64,000 nt of DNA from Parelaphostrongylus tenuis. Taxonomy: Eukaryota > Nematoda > Chromadorea > Rhabditida > Metastrongylidae. The translations under genes and the position numbers were made by a program. The notes below the pieces were generated by a model. The model saw only the letters and a program-made list of their open reading frames with translations, searched no databases and was not told the DNA's origin. The stretch covers positions 186,001-250,000 of the forward strand of contig JAHQIW010007160.1 in assembly GCA_019055375.1 (NCBI GenBank). The letters run 5' to 3'. Positions 1 through 10,769 of the stretch are shown in pieces. Position 1 is the stretch's first letter; each line of letters starts with the position of its first letter.

Positions 1-364
1 AAGGCTTCTAATGTTTTACGCGCAGACTCTTTTGTTTCCTGCGCGAGGATCGTGAATTTGACGCCGAACATTACTCCTGTATGTTTTTGGTCCCTATGCT
101 TGTCTAGTGGAGTTTTTGAATCACTGTTTCGTAACCCAGCTGGGTGCTCTTCTACAGGGAGGAATAGTGGTCTACCCGTTTCACCAATGTACTCATCGCC
201 ACATGCCTCGCAAGAGATTAGGTAAATTATACTCGATCTCATACAGTCGCCGTCTCTGCCGTTCGGACAAACTTTGCAGTCATTGGTTTCACAGAGGCGG
301 TCATACAGTCGGTTGTGGACTAATTGACGCTTTAGTGTTTTTGGGGGTATTTCAACTATTGCTA
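1..364. repeat. Inverted repeat arm, partner of 1957-2320
   Basis: The reverse complement of 1-364 reads the same as 1957-2320 wherever I compared it. The match ends at 364/1957 and is cut off by the window at position 1. Both arms encode the same part of the GIY-YIG module, on opposite strands. Near-identity suggests recent copying or gene conversion. Confidence 0.9.
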
Positions 365-1900
365 TCGAATTCTACAAGCCGCTCTTTTTAGGCAGCGTTT
401 AATAGCTGTATTTATTTCGTTAGAGATGAAAGGCAGGAGGAAAGGAACCTTATTTTCGCCAGCCTTCTCGTTTGGGAGCATAGAATTTCCTCTAAATCTA
501 ACCTGAGAAGCTCCTACCGTACCGTAGCCATTAGGGATGGCTATTTTTCGCGTCAAGGTTAAGGATTCTACCTTGTGTTCCTTCCCTGTGTACACATTTG
601 ACACTGTTCGGAACATATTCTTGAGGAGTGTTCGTTTTATATGTGAAGGATGGGCTGATAGGTAGTAAACCAAGATGTTTTTGTTGCTTGGTTTACGGTA
701 CCATTTTGTATTGTAAGAGTTTTTGGACAGGTTGACCTGAACGTTCAAAAAGGGAGCCAATTTGCTTTCGGTTTCTCACGGGTGAACTTTATGTACTCTG
801 ACTGACTGTTCAGCAACTCAAAGCATTTGTCCATCTCCTCTTGGGTTGAGCAGACGACAAAGCAGTCATCTATGTATCTACAGTAGAGTGACGGCCGGAG
901 ATCGATTATTGGGCTCTGAACTCTAGACATAAAGGCTATAGCAAGTGTTGGCGCTAGTCGTTGTCCCACTGCGAGCCCTCTAATTTGAGCAAAATAGTTC
1001 CCGGATTGAAAAGTTCAGGCACTCTTCTAAGAGAGCCATACCTGCCCAATGGAGAAGCTATACATGTTTGTGGTCCTTTCGTGCTCTTTTAAAAGCTCGT
1101 ATATGGCTTGCATTGCGGATTCATTGACACGTTTATATAAAGGGCGATTACGTCGAAAGATTCCATCACGTACGCGTTGGGGGGGGGGGGGAGGGGGACA
1201 CGTTACGTAAATGGTCGAGGAACATTTGGATGCTTGTGAGATGGGCTGGAATGTGATTTAGTAATTGGATTAGTATTAGGTTTAAAAACCACGTTATCCT
1301 GTCCGTATCATCAGTGCATACCAACTTATGAGTTTTAGAAAGTAAGTATAAGACGGGACATGATGGTGGACCAAGTTTTAGTTGAGAGATAACGGAAGGT
1401 TTTAAACCAGCCGCTATTTTTACCCATTACTGATTCAATTTTCGATACTGTTTTTCGATTTCCTTACCAGATGATGAGCCATAAAGTGTGGCGTCTTCAA
1501 GACGGTTTTTCGTTATCGCAATATCTAACTGACTGGGAATTACTACAAACTTTCCTCCCTTGTCACTAATTGATAGTCTAATTGCTTTGGAATTTATTAG
1601 CTCCCGTATCTGTCGCATGCCGCTTTTCTGCGCTGATGTTATGTTGGAACTAAACATTTACCCGCGATAGTGGTTTAGGATTCTAGGAATTTCGTTAGAA
1701 AATAAGCGAAAATTGATATCTACCTTGTTATTGGGATCTTGCTGTCTAAAGACTGTGGTGTTGGTATTGCTCCTACGTTTTGCTGTTCCTGCTCGATGGT
1801 TGATTCTAGTCTGGCTTTATAGCGGAGTCGGTCTTGGAGTTCTTGCAAACTGCATGCGATACTGCACAAGGTTTCCTTAGATTTGGAAAAGAAATCTCTA
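365..1900 (-). pseudogene. Penelope-type reverse transcriptase, frameshifted
   Basis: Read on the minus strand, the conserved blocks appear in PLE order. An N-terminal SDKGGKFVVIP block lies at about 1560. A 'P.LYLLSKTHK' block follows at about 1350. Motif A (SFDVIALY.NV) is near 1140-1165, with a one-base frameshift right after it. GQRLAP and the catalytic YIDD lie within 745-969. A 'FLNV...KWYRKPSNKNILVYY' thumb block lies within 362-760. The YIDD and FLNV blocks are in different frames, and the RT frame ends in a stop (363-365) just before the endonuclease, which is also out of frame. The enzyme would copy RNA into DNA by target-primed synthesis, but this copy cannot make it. Known: YIDD and GQRLAP are typical of PLE RTs, which resemble telomerase. 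Confidence 0.88.
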
Positions 1901-1952
1901 ACGAAATAAGTACAGTTATTGAAAGCTGCCTAAAAACAGCAGGTTTGGATGA

Positions 1953-2591
1953 TCGCTAGCAATAGTTGAAATACCCCCAAAAACACTAAAGCGTCAATTA
2001 GTCCGCAACCGACTGTATGACCGCCTCTGTGAAACCAATGACTGCAAAGTTTGTCCGAACGGCAGAGACGGCGACTGTATGAGATCGAGTATAATTTACC
2101 TAATCTCTTGCGAGGCATGTGGCGATGAGTACACTGGTGAAACGGGTAGACCACTATTCCTCCCTGTAGAAGAGCACCCAGCTGGGTTACGAAACAGTGA
2201 TTCAAAAACTCCACTAGACAAGCATAGGGACCAAAAACATACAGGAGTAATGTTCGGCGTCAAATTCACGATCCTCGCGCAGGAAACAAAAGAGTCTGCG
2301 CGTAAAACATTAGAAGCCTTTTGGATACATAACAAAGGCCCGAAAATGAACCGAAAAGAGGAGTGCCTCGTAATCATGCGTGACCTCGAACCACACCTCA
2401 GGCTGATTTTTCCGGCCCAGTTAGGCACAGCCCACTTATGCACTGACCTTAGGCGGGATCAGTTCATAATTGATAGACCCAAACATCAAAACGATGAGTG
2501 TTTTGAGATGAAGCTTTTACTATGCCATCCAGAAGATATTTCTAACGTTTTTTCCTGGGGTTATGGAGGTTTTTGGCTTAGTGGATTGTAG
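1953..2591 (+). CDS. GIY-YIG endonuclease module of the PLE (orphan, open frame)
   Basis: An uninterrupted frame of about 212 codons starts after a stop at 1950-1952, so it looks like the C-terminal part of a larger protein. The order is 'AIVEIPPKTLKRQLVRNRL' (PLE linker), then Cys residues in C..C....C spacing (about residues 25-40), then IIYLISCEACGDEYTGETGR, the GIY-YIG-like core preceded by a CxxC pair. It continues with HRDQKH and the late block LEAFWI...P.MNR. The core YTG replaces the usual YIG. Known: this CxxC plus GIY-YIG layout is the endonuclease of Penelope/Neptune-type elements, which nicks target DNA. It has no RT upstream on the same strand, so it would need the minus-strand RT or act in trans. 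The extension after about residue 160 is not recognised. Confidence 0.8.
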   Translation, partial: SLAIVEIPPKTLKRQLVRNRLYDRLCETNDCKVCPNGRDGDCMRSSIIYLISCEACGDEYTGETGRPLFLPVEEHPAGLRNSDSKTPLDKHRDQKHTGVMFGVKFTILAQETKESARKTLEAFWIHNKGPKMNRKEECLVIMRDLEPHLRLIFPAQLGTAHLCTDLRRDQFIIDRPKHQNDECFEMKLLLCHPEDISNVFSWGYGGFWLSGL

Positions 2592-2605
2592 ATCAATGTG
2601 ATCTT

Positions 2606-2648
2606 TCCAAGCTCTGACGAAGGCGACCCGCCGAAACGTTAGCCACCT
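2606..2648 (+). ncRNA. Hammerhead ribozyme motif, PLE type
   Basis: Core CTGACGA (2614-2620) is followed by one extra A, stem II GGCG/CGCC (2622-2625 with 2629-2632) closed by ACC, and GAAAC (2633-2637). A minimal ACGT stem III ends in cleavage triplet GTT. GCT before the core pairs with AGC after the triplet (stem I). Known: PLEs carry minimal type I hammerheads with very short stem III that work as dimers. The unpaired A between the core and stem II is a caveat. It lies 20 bp after the endonuclease stop. Confidence 0.72.
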
Positions 2649-3578
2649 CGACTATTGTACATTAAAGCTGCATTACTGACTGTATTGTTGTATGCTTCGC
2701 TAATATTCAATAAAAAATATCACTAACACCTCGGAACGGCTGAACAGAAGAAACTGTTCATTTATTCAAAATATGCCGAGGTTAATAGATAGTCGGTCTT
2801 GGGATTGACAAATGTGTATTTCTCGACGCTCCTAAGTATTTCGCTCCCTTATTTGCTTCAAAATTAGGTTATGAATGTGAAATCGAATGAACGAGCAGTA
2901 ACTCATCCAAGTATACAAGGTAGTGTTCCCAAATATATAATTTCTAAATATACTTGATGTTCCCTTTCTTATGAAATAAAGAAAGTTGAAGATTATCCGC
3001 ATTTTGTGAAAGTTTTGACTCTATACTTTGAATATTATAAACACTGTCTGAAAATTGTATGTGTCACTAATATCTTCGAAAAACGTCCATTTCGAAAATC
3101 GATAAGGCTTTCAACTGCTCAACAAGTCAATACGAGATTCTACATGCCGCGCCAGTGAAGATCAACATCAAGAGGAGGAATGGTTGCTTATAATTGCCTG
3201 GGATCATCGTGGCTATTGAGAAGGAGGAAAACGGTGACGTTGTCCGAATAAATCCTCTAATGTATAACAGTCTCATGTTAGCTAAATTCTTTGTGAAAAT
3301 TCAGTGAATGTTTTGCATAAAATCTACTTTACTGTCGCTGCTCCAAGCTGCATACCACTCATCTAAGCGCCCAAGTTCCCAACTTCGGAAAATCAACACC
3401 AGAATTGTCAACGGGAAGCATCAACCGACTCAAAATCCAGCGGACTTAAGCTGAGAGGCTAAAGAGTGAAGCATTTTCTTTTTGACTGTCGACGGTTTTT
3501 CAATATTTCGCTCAAAATTGATACATCGTCAGAGCATAATTTAAGCACTTGATGAGGTCTGTTGTGGCACATATACAG

Positions 3579-3620
3579 TTCAATACACGTTTTTCGACCT
3601 TGCAGCTTCGTCAGTTGCAC
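3579..3620 (-). ncRNA. Hammerhead-like motif in the palindrome spacer (copy A)
   Basis: On the minus strand, CTGACGA is followed by a weak stem II AGCT/GGTC around GCAA, then GAAA and the triplet GTA. GTGCAA before the core pairs with TTGAAC after the triplet at 5 of 6 positions. Stem III has one mismatch. Copies B and C have lost the G of GAAA, so only this copy keeps the core. Confidence 0.5.
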
Positions 3621-4195
3621 AGTGGGTTTCCTATGAGCCAATCCGTTCCGGAGGAGAACCCCTGACATAAAGGAATCATCGACGAACACGTTACACGTGT
3701 AAAGAGAAAATTTACTTCACCTACAGCAGCGATAAGATATCACTTCATCATATCTTATCATATCATATCAGTTCGGGAGAGAATGATGACAATTATGTCA
3801 CTGGACATAAAGATGCGACAAGTAGAATCTCGTATTGACTAGTTGAGCAACTGAAAGCCTTATCGACTTTCGAATTGGACGTTTTTCGAAGATATTATTG
3901 ACATAAACACTTCTCAGACAGTGTTTTAGTATTTAACGTTTGGAATCAAAACATTCAATTCAACTTTTTGTTATTTTATGAGTGAAGAAACGTCAAGCGC
4001 ACTTAGAAACTATACATTAAGAAACAATTTCGCGTCATCTTGGATGGATTACTGCTCCTTCACTCAATTCCATATTCAGAATCGAATTGTGAAGCAAAAA
4101 GCGCGTGAAATACATATGAGCGTCGAGAAATAGACAATTGTCAGTGTTGAAAGAAAAAATACATTCTCTACGTGAGGATTTGTGGCTACACCCGG

Positions 4196-4691
4196 TTTAT
4201 TACGAGTAAGAATTACAATAAACGAAAACAGGTCGAGTTAGAAGTGTGGTCTCTAGCGGCAGCGGCAGCGATTTTTGAAAGCGTTGTCCATCTTCTCGTC
4301 TTCGGGAATTCGATGAGAACTTCCTCTGGCTTGAACTAAAATAGAATTTAAACTAATAAATAATAAAATTTGAAATTCAAAAATTAATCTAATTTTTCTG
4401 CTTTTACTACAATAAAAGTTAATCATCCGTCAAACCTATCATCTTTGATTAAATGAAGAAATGAAGGAAGTGAATGACAGTAAAATGGGGTGATGTGATG
4501 TATTCCATCAATTAATAAGGAGCCAAATTGAAAAGAGGGAACCTCTTACCTAATCTTTCGTTGTCCTCAACATAGAACCGCCGTAACAATGGACAACAGC
4601 GATGGGCGTGTTGGCTGCCTAGGTAGGTAGATTCATTGCAGTTGATTCTTAGACGAATGAAGTAGTCTCACTTGGTGATCTCTTTTATATA
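4196..4691 (-). pseudogene. Small two-exon transcription unit of the palindrome arm (copy A, right)
   Basis: Read on the minus strand: GATA-type sites near 4721-4740, a TATA box (TTTATATA at 4684-4691 as written on plus), exon 1 ending at 4550 with donor GTAAGAG, a 214-bp intron, an acceptor AG at 4336-4337, exon 2 from 4335, and AATAAA (4196-4201). One frame runs through the splice and ends in a Cys/Arg-rich tail (MDNAFKNRCRCR), but it has no ATG. The ATG at 4634-4636 opens only five codons. Transcription would run toward the palindrome centre. The signals are clear; the product is not recognised and may be non-coding. Confidence 0.55.
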
Positions 4692-5034
4692 CACCGGCTG
4701 TTGATTGCGTTATCATTCACTGATAAGCTGACGATTATCTGTCTTCAATTCACGTTTTCACATGTCCTAATGATGGTTGAAAGATTTCAATCACGTTTTC
4801 ACTTGTTCTAATGATTGTTGAAAGATTTCAGTTGTGCTGAACGTTTGTGGGAAATCCACACTGTAGCATAAGTTTCGGTTGGTAACGAGGCTTATCACTT
4901 TGCGAATAGTTTCTCTCGGTAGTTACCTTGATTCCTGCCATTATTCTATACGTTTTCCGAAAGAAAATGCTGTACTGCGTTGAAAAAACCATAAAGATTG
5001 GTCTCTTATGATGGTTGCCGAGTGAGAATCGCAG

Positions 5035-5465
5035 AGATAAGGGCCGAGTGGCTAGTGGTGTTCATCTCGGCTCGACGTGGGGTTGATCACGGCAATTGAT
5101 TACTACTTTGTAGAAGAAGTTTCCTTACTGGGTGATTATTTTCTATATAAATAAGGTGCTGAGTAAGTAATTGCCCTTAGATAAATTTTTGATTATTAGT
5201 TTTGTGGCATTTGATGGTGACTAGTGCATGTGGCGCAGCGGATGCTCTGTGCTCTAGGTGCTCAACGTCGCGCACAAGGTCAGTGGTTCGATCTCGCGCT
5301 CGTGGCTCACAAAGCCATCCATCGTGCCTGGTCTATAAATTGGTACCAGATTGCTGTCGGACGTGAGGATAAGCAGCCTGGGTTGGCTCATCGGCAGGTC
5401 ATCGCCAGTGCTTGGTAAAGGCCAGATATGCATTTAGTCACCTCAAACTAAGCTAAAAATTGGAG
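5035..5465 (+). repeat. Two tRNA-derived SINE heads in the palindrome arm
   Basis: At 5041-5100 a tRNA-like stretch has an A-box (GGCCGAGTGGCTAGTGG) and a B-box-like GGGTTGATC. At 5226-5310 a second has TGTGGCGCAGCGG and GGTTCGATC, followed by the SINE body that recurs across the window (GTGGCTCAC.AAGCC, then GG..CAGATATGCATT and a CACCTCAAA tail near 5440). Reversed copies occur at 31330-31590 and 59800-60050, and another copy at 63290-63600. These would be Pol III promoters facing away from the small Pol II unit. Confidence 0.7.
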
Positions 5466-5469
5466 ACCA

Positions 5470-5815
5470 ATTCTTGATGGCTCCTTCGCGGATTGATCTA
5501 CGGCGGTATAACTATTTTATATCTTTCATCTGTAGTGCGAGGGTGCTGATGCTCAATCAGGTTGGGAGGCAAAAAAGGTTGTCTTTATCACTAACTTTTC
5601 CACATATTAGCGTATTAGAGCAAAAAATTATGTTAATTTCTAAACTGCTATATTGTGGGCTTGAATTACTATTAAATCTCTTGGTAAATTTTGGCAAATT
5701 CATTAACCAGATATAATTAAATTTCCTAAGAACACTATTCATGGTATGCGCCATCAGCCTGATCACATTACTGCCATTTCTGACGGGGAAACCGTCGAAA
5801 TGTACGTATATCACT
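5470..5815 (-). mobile_element. 3' end of a mariner derivative inside the palindrome arm
   Basis: This is the reverse complement, with divergence, of 31010-31330 and 59460-59780. Those stretches contain the last codons of a mariner transposase and its 3' flank. Homology stops near 5790, just after the RWQ-G.YF-coding region. No intact frame. Confidence 0.6.
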
Positions 5816-5884
5816 ATGGTCAAGTACTAAATCACGTAAAGGCTTCATAGGAAGGCCGTAGAATTAAATAATATGTATATGCAA

Positions 5885-5933
5885 ATAAATATGAGTATCA
5901 ATTAAATAAATAAATAATAATAAATAAATAAAT

Positions 5934-5967
<34 letters not shown>
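5885..5967. repeat. AT-rich microsatellite, (TAAA)n then (TA)n
   Basis: AATAAATA repeats run into about 14 TA dinucleotides ending near 5966. Confidence 0.95.
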
Positions 5968-5969
<2 letters not shown>

Positions 5970-6256
5970 AAGTTCTAACGAGGTTTTCAAAATCAGATGA
6001 AAGACTCATTTAAGTGCGTTAAAAACCTCAGAAATTCATAAGATAAGAAGGAAACAATCTGATTAGTGTCCAGGATGAGTGAAATATGGCTTCTGAAAAT
6101 CAGTTAGCTGCTGAATTGTGTCGATAACAAAATCTGTTACATTAGATGGTGTTGTTTTATCCAATAAGTTTTGGCATAACAGTAGTAAACACCGAATCTG
6201 CTAAACAGAAGTGATTGAAACTGCTTTTATGCTACCACTCAGTTACACATTTTCTG

Positions 6257-6655
6257 GTGAGCATTTTGGCATATAACTTGCCTACACTTGCTCTGAGATG
6301 CAGTAATTTTGGGAATAACGATTACTTATCATGAATGATTGACCCGTAGGGAAAGATGCTAGTGAGCACCACGCAAAAATATTATAGCTTATTGTGGACT
6401 GTCGAGAGCGACTGATCCTGCAGACTTTCCTCTCCAGCTTTGGACTTCGCGAACCTCTTCCTACCCATCGTTACCGTATCATTGCCCCAAACTCCATTAT
6501 TTTGCGCGCCACTTCACTAGCATTTTGCTCCAAGCCTCACTCGTGCATAAGTAGCAAGCGAATCTATTCCTACAACAGCACCATCTTAAAACAGATGACA
6601 CGGTTTTCCTGATTTGTTTTTTTTTTCAGAAGGCAAGTTGTATACCAAAATGCTC
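6257..6655. mobile_element. MITE with terminal inverted repeats
   Basis: The left end GAGCATTTTGG..TA.AACTTGCC (from 6257) matches the reverse complement of 6628-6655. A related copy lies at 11645-12010, and the interiors share a block with CGCGCC.CTTCACTAGCATTTT. A mariner-like TIR motif (AAGTTTTGGCATAAC) lies just outside at about 6165-6180. There is no coding capacity. Likely a non-autonomous Tc1/mariner-type element. Confidence 0.65.
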
Positions 6656-6689
6656 TCAAGAATATAGGCAGTCGGAAAATATTAAAACC

Positions 6690-6890
6690 TCATAATTATA
6701 TTTGAGCCAGCACTTCATGCTGTCTGGCAATGGGGCTCTTGTTCAGCCCGATACACGTGTTTTGACCTTCCAGTCTCCCATTACCAGACCCCATGACATG
6801 TTGGCTCAAATAATAGTTATGAAATATATTGAAATTTGGGCGTGGTCTTAATAAAACACTCGACATAAAGGTATAATATTGAATCAGGTA
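6690..6890. mobile_element. MITE-like unit with a hammerhead relic
   Basis: Inverted repeats (ATTTGAGCCA.CA... and ...TGTTGGCTCAAAT) flank a minus-strand hammerhead relic at 6746-6790. Stem II GACT/GGTC with a GGAA loop, the ACACGTGT stem III and triplet GTA are kept, but the CTGANGA and GAAA cores are lost. The same module is at 14.6-15.17, 21.43-21.69, 41.5 and 50.5 kb. Confidence 0.6.
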
Positions 6891-6899
6891 TTTATAATT

Positions 6900-7955
6900 G
6901 CTTCTGATCAATAGACTTGATGTTTATTTTTTTATTGGCGAAACATATGAATCGACACAATAGTACAACACAGCTGCTGAGATTGTTAAGTTTTGAAATT
7001 CTTGACATATACTACTCTTGGATAAATCGGTATTAGATATATAAAATCATAATTTTCTAGGAAAACGGTCTGAATTTCTTGACATTTTTTGGGAAGCCAT
7101 TCCTTGCCTGAATTTCCTATCACATTAATGTTTCTCACAGCGCAATAAACTGAGATGGTAGAAATGGACTGGTGATTTCATTAATGGATTTTTTCGAAAG
7201 ACCTTCTTACAGCTCAGTAGCATTCAAGATAAAAGTGTGTTTCAAACGCTCTGCGCGTTATCGCCAGAATTTTTGTTTATTAATTGATCTCCGGTTCGCG
7301 ATAAATTTCTAGGTCATTTGTACTTTAAGTGTACGAAAAAACTTTATGTCGTTCTTCCCCATTTTTCTTGTATATTACCAAATGAACCCGCCAAAAGCGC
7401 AGTCCTAAGCTTAAGGTCGAAAAGCAAATGAACGTATAGAAGAAATCTTCAGGCATCGCCATCATGCGCTTCATATAGATTACTAGTCGAAGGAGAAAAA
7501 TATCGTAAATTCAATAATAAGAATCGCACTTCACAAGTGACTCTGCTTGCGTGATCTATCGATTGTTGCTGTCAATCGACACGGAGCATGTAAAAACCAG
7601 TCTTATTTTCCCATTTAGAGTACAGTCAAACGGTATTTTCAGGGAAAAAGCCTAATGTTAGAATCAACGAAGTTTGCGCAATCGAATGGTTTCCAAAAGC
7701 CTAAGTAAAGAATTCTGTTATGCGAGATAAGAGATCTATATGTGCAACGCAAGAGAAACATAATTTTGTTTTGAATACTGAGCTTTGTAAGAAGTTCAAC
7801 CCAGGGTAAATGTATTAGTTTAGGTATAAGCTTAACTTAAGATAAAGGTAAGATCTAAATTTTCTGAGATTTGAGATTTTGAATAGTTGCAAAAAGTATG
7901 TTGGAAGATCCATTCCGGCGAAAAACTTCCATACAAATATACCCGCCCATTAACG
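6900..7955. other. No recognisable gene
   Basis: AT-rich sequence with no frame, RNA gene or repeat that I can support. Confidence 0.6.
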
Positions 7956-8435
7956 GGAACGATCTCGCAATGGTTAGAGGTGCTCTGCGTCGCGAACAAG
8001 GTTGATGGTTCAATCTCGCGATCATGGCTCACCAAGCCATCCATCCTTCTGGAGCCGGTAGATTGGTACCGGACCGATCCCAGGCTTGTCTGAGAGGATA
8101 GGCAGAACTGAGTCTACAGCCGGAGGCCACAGCGAATAAATGCAAAGGCCAGCAGATATGCATTCAATCACCTCAAACGAAGTTAATAATTAAGATGAAT
8201 GCATGGCGCATCCATCCCTCAGGGATTGATAAGTACCGAAAGCTTTATCCTATTATTTTTTATACCCGCCGCAGACAACAAGCTCTAGTTCGGTATCGAC
8301 TTCGGTTGTTGCTGAAGTTGACAAACTCCTCTTTAGCTTTGATGGTCCTTGTGAAATGCCCAATTCTTCATTTGTATACCGTAATTCGATATCCAGAATC
8401 ACATTTCAGCTTCGATGAGGCTGCAATTTAAGCGG
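7955..8435 (+). repeat. tRNA-derived SINE
   Basis: The A-box-like CTCGCAATGGTTAGAGG and B-box GGTTCAATCTCGCGATC are followed by GTGGCTCACCAAGCCATCC-type body sequence. Then come GGCCAGCAGATATGCATTC, a CACCTCAAA block and the AACACCGAAAGCTTTATCC-type 3' end. This is among the most complete copies of the commonest SINE family in the window. Confidence 0.75.
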
Positions 8436-9780
8436 CATCAGATTCTTTCGAAACAATAAGATTCATGATTAATTAGAATTTCGACATAGTCAGAATGGCC
8501 ACTGCTTTAGTGTTGCTCACTGCTTTACTACAGTGTATAATGAAGTCGTTTGTTTGAGACCAAAAAGGCATCCGTCTTGACGACAATTCCTATCATACTC
8601 GAACTATTTACTTCGAAGATGGCTTCGTTACCTCTCTGGGAAGGATTACTAAACTAAAGACAATGCTCTATGTGCACAGCAAAGTGAGAAAAAGTATTCA
8701 ATTTTTCATGTACAGGAAAAAGAGTCATTCCTAGAGAAATCAGTATGGGAGGGGTGAACAAATAGGACTGAGAGGTTTTCCGATAATGGGGACTCACTCG
8801 TGCACGTCTTCGTTCTACGTTTGAAGAACATGAAGACAAACATGGACGAGGAATTAGATAAACGATGAAAGGTAGCATGGGTAACATCTGGGCCTCTCAA
8901 GTAAGCTACCTACCAAAATATGGGGCGCTATACGCTTTGCTCATGTTTACGCTTCAGCATACCTCTCAGTGCTCTGTTCTGCAGCAAAGGCGTGGACTGT
9001 TAGCTGTTAATTGATAACCACATCAAGAAATATGCGCACTACCCACAAACCATTTGACCGAAGTCCTCTGACATTTAAACGTCATTCTTAATGCCTAACC
9101 GGTCCACGCACTTCAAATCTCCGAAATTCTATGCGCTAGTCACATAATAAGAAAACCAATTGACGATAAGCAAAAAGAACAATATAGTTGACTCGAAAGA
9201 AGTTAAGGGCTCTCTGAGCAGTTGCTCAAATGAATGGAGAAATTGTTTTATGACTAAGACTAACTGTGTGTTATTGAGGATGCAGATGCTTTCAGGAACA
9301 GGAATTGGGCTTCGTGAACTCAACAATTTTTAAAAGAGACGACAGTCATAGATGACAATTGGACGAGGAATGAGTGGAAGTATGCTGAGCTCCGAACTTT
9401 GGTTTGTTCAAGTATGTACAAGTATATAAGCACATTTAGGAAAAGAAAGTTCGTATTTCATTTCTATAGTTTCGTATATATAATTGTGAAGATCTTCAAA
9501 GATTCTTCGGTGATTATAAAGTAGCAGTTGAAAGCATTATGAACAAGCATTTCCGACGATGTTGTATTCAAGGTGATTCAGCTCAACTTAACTGACTCTT
9601 GATGAATATCGTATTAATAGCTACAAGCATGAGAACACTGTAAAGGACAATAATTATTAGCTTGATCAATACTAAATGTTCAACTTGCAGCTCAAATATC
9701 TCGCATATCTTTTGGTGACTATTTTCTCCAGTTCTGTATCAGTACACATGTATCGTGTTTTCGGGAATTTTCGATCGCTT
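8436..9780. other. No recognisable gene
   Basis: Only short frames without motifs. Sequence unique to unit 1. Confidence 0.55.
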
Positions 9781-9839
9781 AGGTTTCATATGTTAACAGA
9801 ATATCTTTTACAATATTTTCCTCCATGAAAAAAAAACTC

Positions 9840-10765
9840 ATGCACTCAGCGCAAATTACACAGGTCAAAAAATGATGTGTGCGACCAAGAAATGGTTAAC
9901 AAACGCATAGTGAAAGCTTGGTTTGATAAATTCCTCGTTGCAGAAGCGATCACGTGTTAGAGAAAAGTTGAGTTTTCTGCTATTGATATCGATAAAGTGA
10001 AGATTCTGCTTCAAACAAACTAGGAAAAATTGATGGAAACATATTAGTCGTCTTAGAGCATCTGACGGAAGTTGAAAAGTCAAGGAAGCTCGACGTATGG
10101 ATGACCTAGAGTTCAATATCTCTCAATAAAATCGTCCTTCTGAAGATACTGGACTAACTAAGGAAAACCAAAACAACTCGTTTCTGGAATGCATTTTGGT
10201 GCGGCGAGAAATACCTTTGGAGACGAACGATGACGGTCAGGTGGTTGTACTTCAGTTAAGCTCCAAAATATTCTTCAAAGGTAAAATTACACCGAGAGGA
10301 AGCTGTGTTAAGTACTTAGTGATTTGCTATGTGGGAGTGTCTGCCGTAGCTTCTCGCATCCTAATGAGTGATCTCAGCAAAACAGTATATTCTGCACTTC
10401 GACGGAATGCACCAGAAGCTTTGACTGCTCTTCTAAGCATTGGTTAGGACAGAGGTATCAATCCTGCTCTACGAAAATGTTCAACCACTCCTCACATTAC
10501 CGGTGCCATAAAAATTGATCGGCGTATGCTACAAAGCCCTGTTTCATCATCCATCATTCTTTTCGGACCTTTCACCTACTGAATACCACTTTTCAAGCAT
10601 GTAGAGAACTTCCTGAGCGTGAAGCTCCATAAGCCAAGCAAAGACCAAAGTTACCTTCTACATATCAACTCCTCTATAAAATCAAAATTTTCCCTAATCA
10701 GTGTAATCAAACCTGTCAGTTATTGGAAACAATGCCTAGATTCTTATAAATTCTATTAGATAAGT
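9840..10765 (+). pseudogene. Mariner-family transposase, heavily decayed
   Basis: With many frame changes, the plus strand shows mariner landmarks in order. A 'K.LDVW' block lies near 10080. A GDEKW-like region follows near 10190. A WWD-like region lies near 10320-10340. A decayed DN..PH segment is near 10475. 'HHPSFFSDLSPTEYHF' is at 10535-10590, and 'YWKQCLDSY' near 10715. Known: these are the catalytic-domain and C-terminal signatures of DD(D/E) mariner transposases (the maT/bandit-like type is plausible in nematodes). No reading frame is left. Confidence 0.72.
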
Positions 10766-10769
10766 GAGG

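Larger units (their letters stand above)
1..2720 (-). mobile_element. Penelope-like retroelement (PLE), degenerate, truncated by the window edge
   Basis: On the minus strand a decayed PLE reverse transcriptase (about 1900 to 365) is followed by a GIY-YIG endonuclease segment (364 to beyond position 1). A second GIY-YIG module lies in the opposite orientation on the other side (1953-2591, plus). The element is therefore flanked by inverted copies of its own endonuclease end. The outer plus-strand side ends with a hammerhead motif (2608-2648) and an AATAAA at 2709-2714. Known: PLEs join this RT type to GIY-YIG and often carry flanking repeats and hammerheads. Inferred: the two inverted modules are either PLE-style terminal repeats or a head-to-head insertion of two copies. 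A G run near 1180-1190 and several frameshifts show it is dead. Confidence 0.85.
2808..5815. repeat. Large palindromic element, copy A (left arm truncated)
   Basis: The inner left arm is 2808-3143, the spacer is 3144-3821 and the right arm is 3822 to about 5815. The arms are diverged reverse complements that meet at GAGATTCTAC / GTAGAATCTC. Copies B (31.0-34.85 kb) and C (59.5-63.5 kb) have full left arms. Here the left arm starts at 2808, next to the PLE. The right arm carries the minus-strand two-exon unit, two tRNA-like stretches and a mariner 3' end. Confidence 0.85.

Noticed and set aside
107..391. Open frames over 107-391 (plus) and 1930-2214 (minus), identical in sequence
   Set aside because: They are antisense to the GIY-YIG modules in the two inverted arms; the real frame is on the other strand.
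5226..5310. Possible functional tRNA gene
   Set aside because: A- and B-boxes are present, but the acceptor stem does not pair and the sequence continues into a repeated SINE body.
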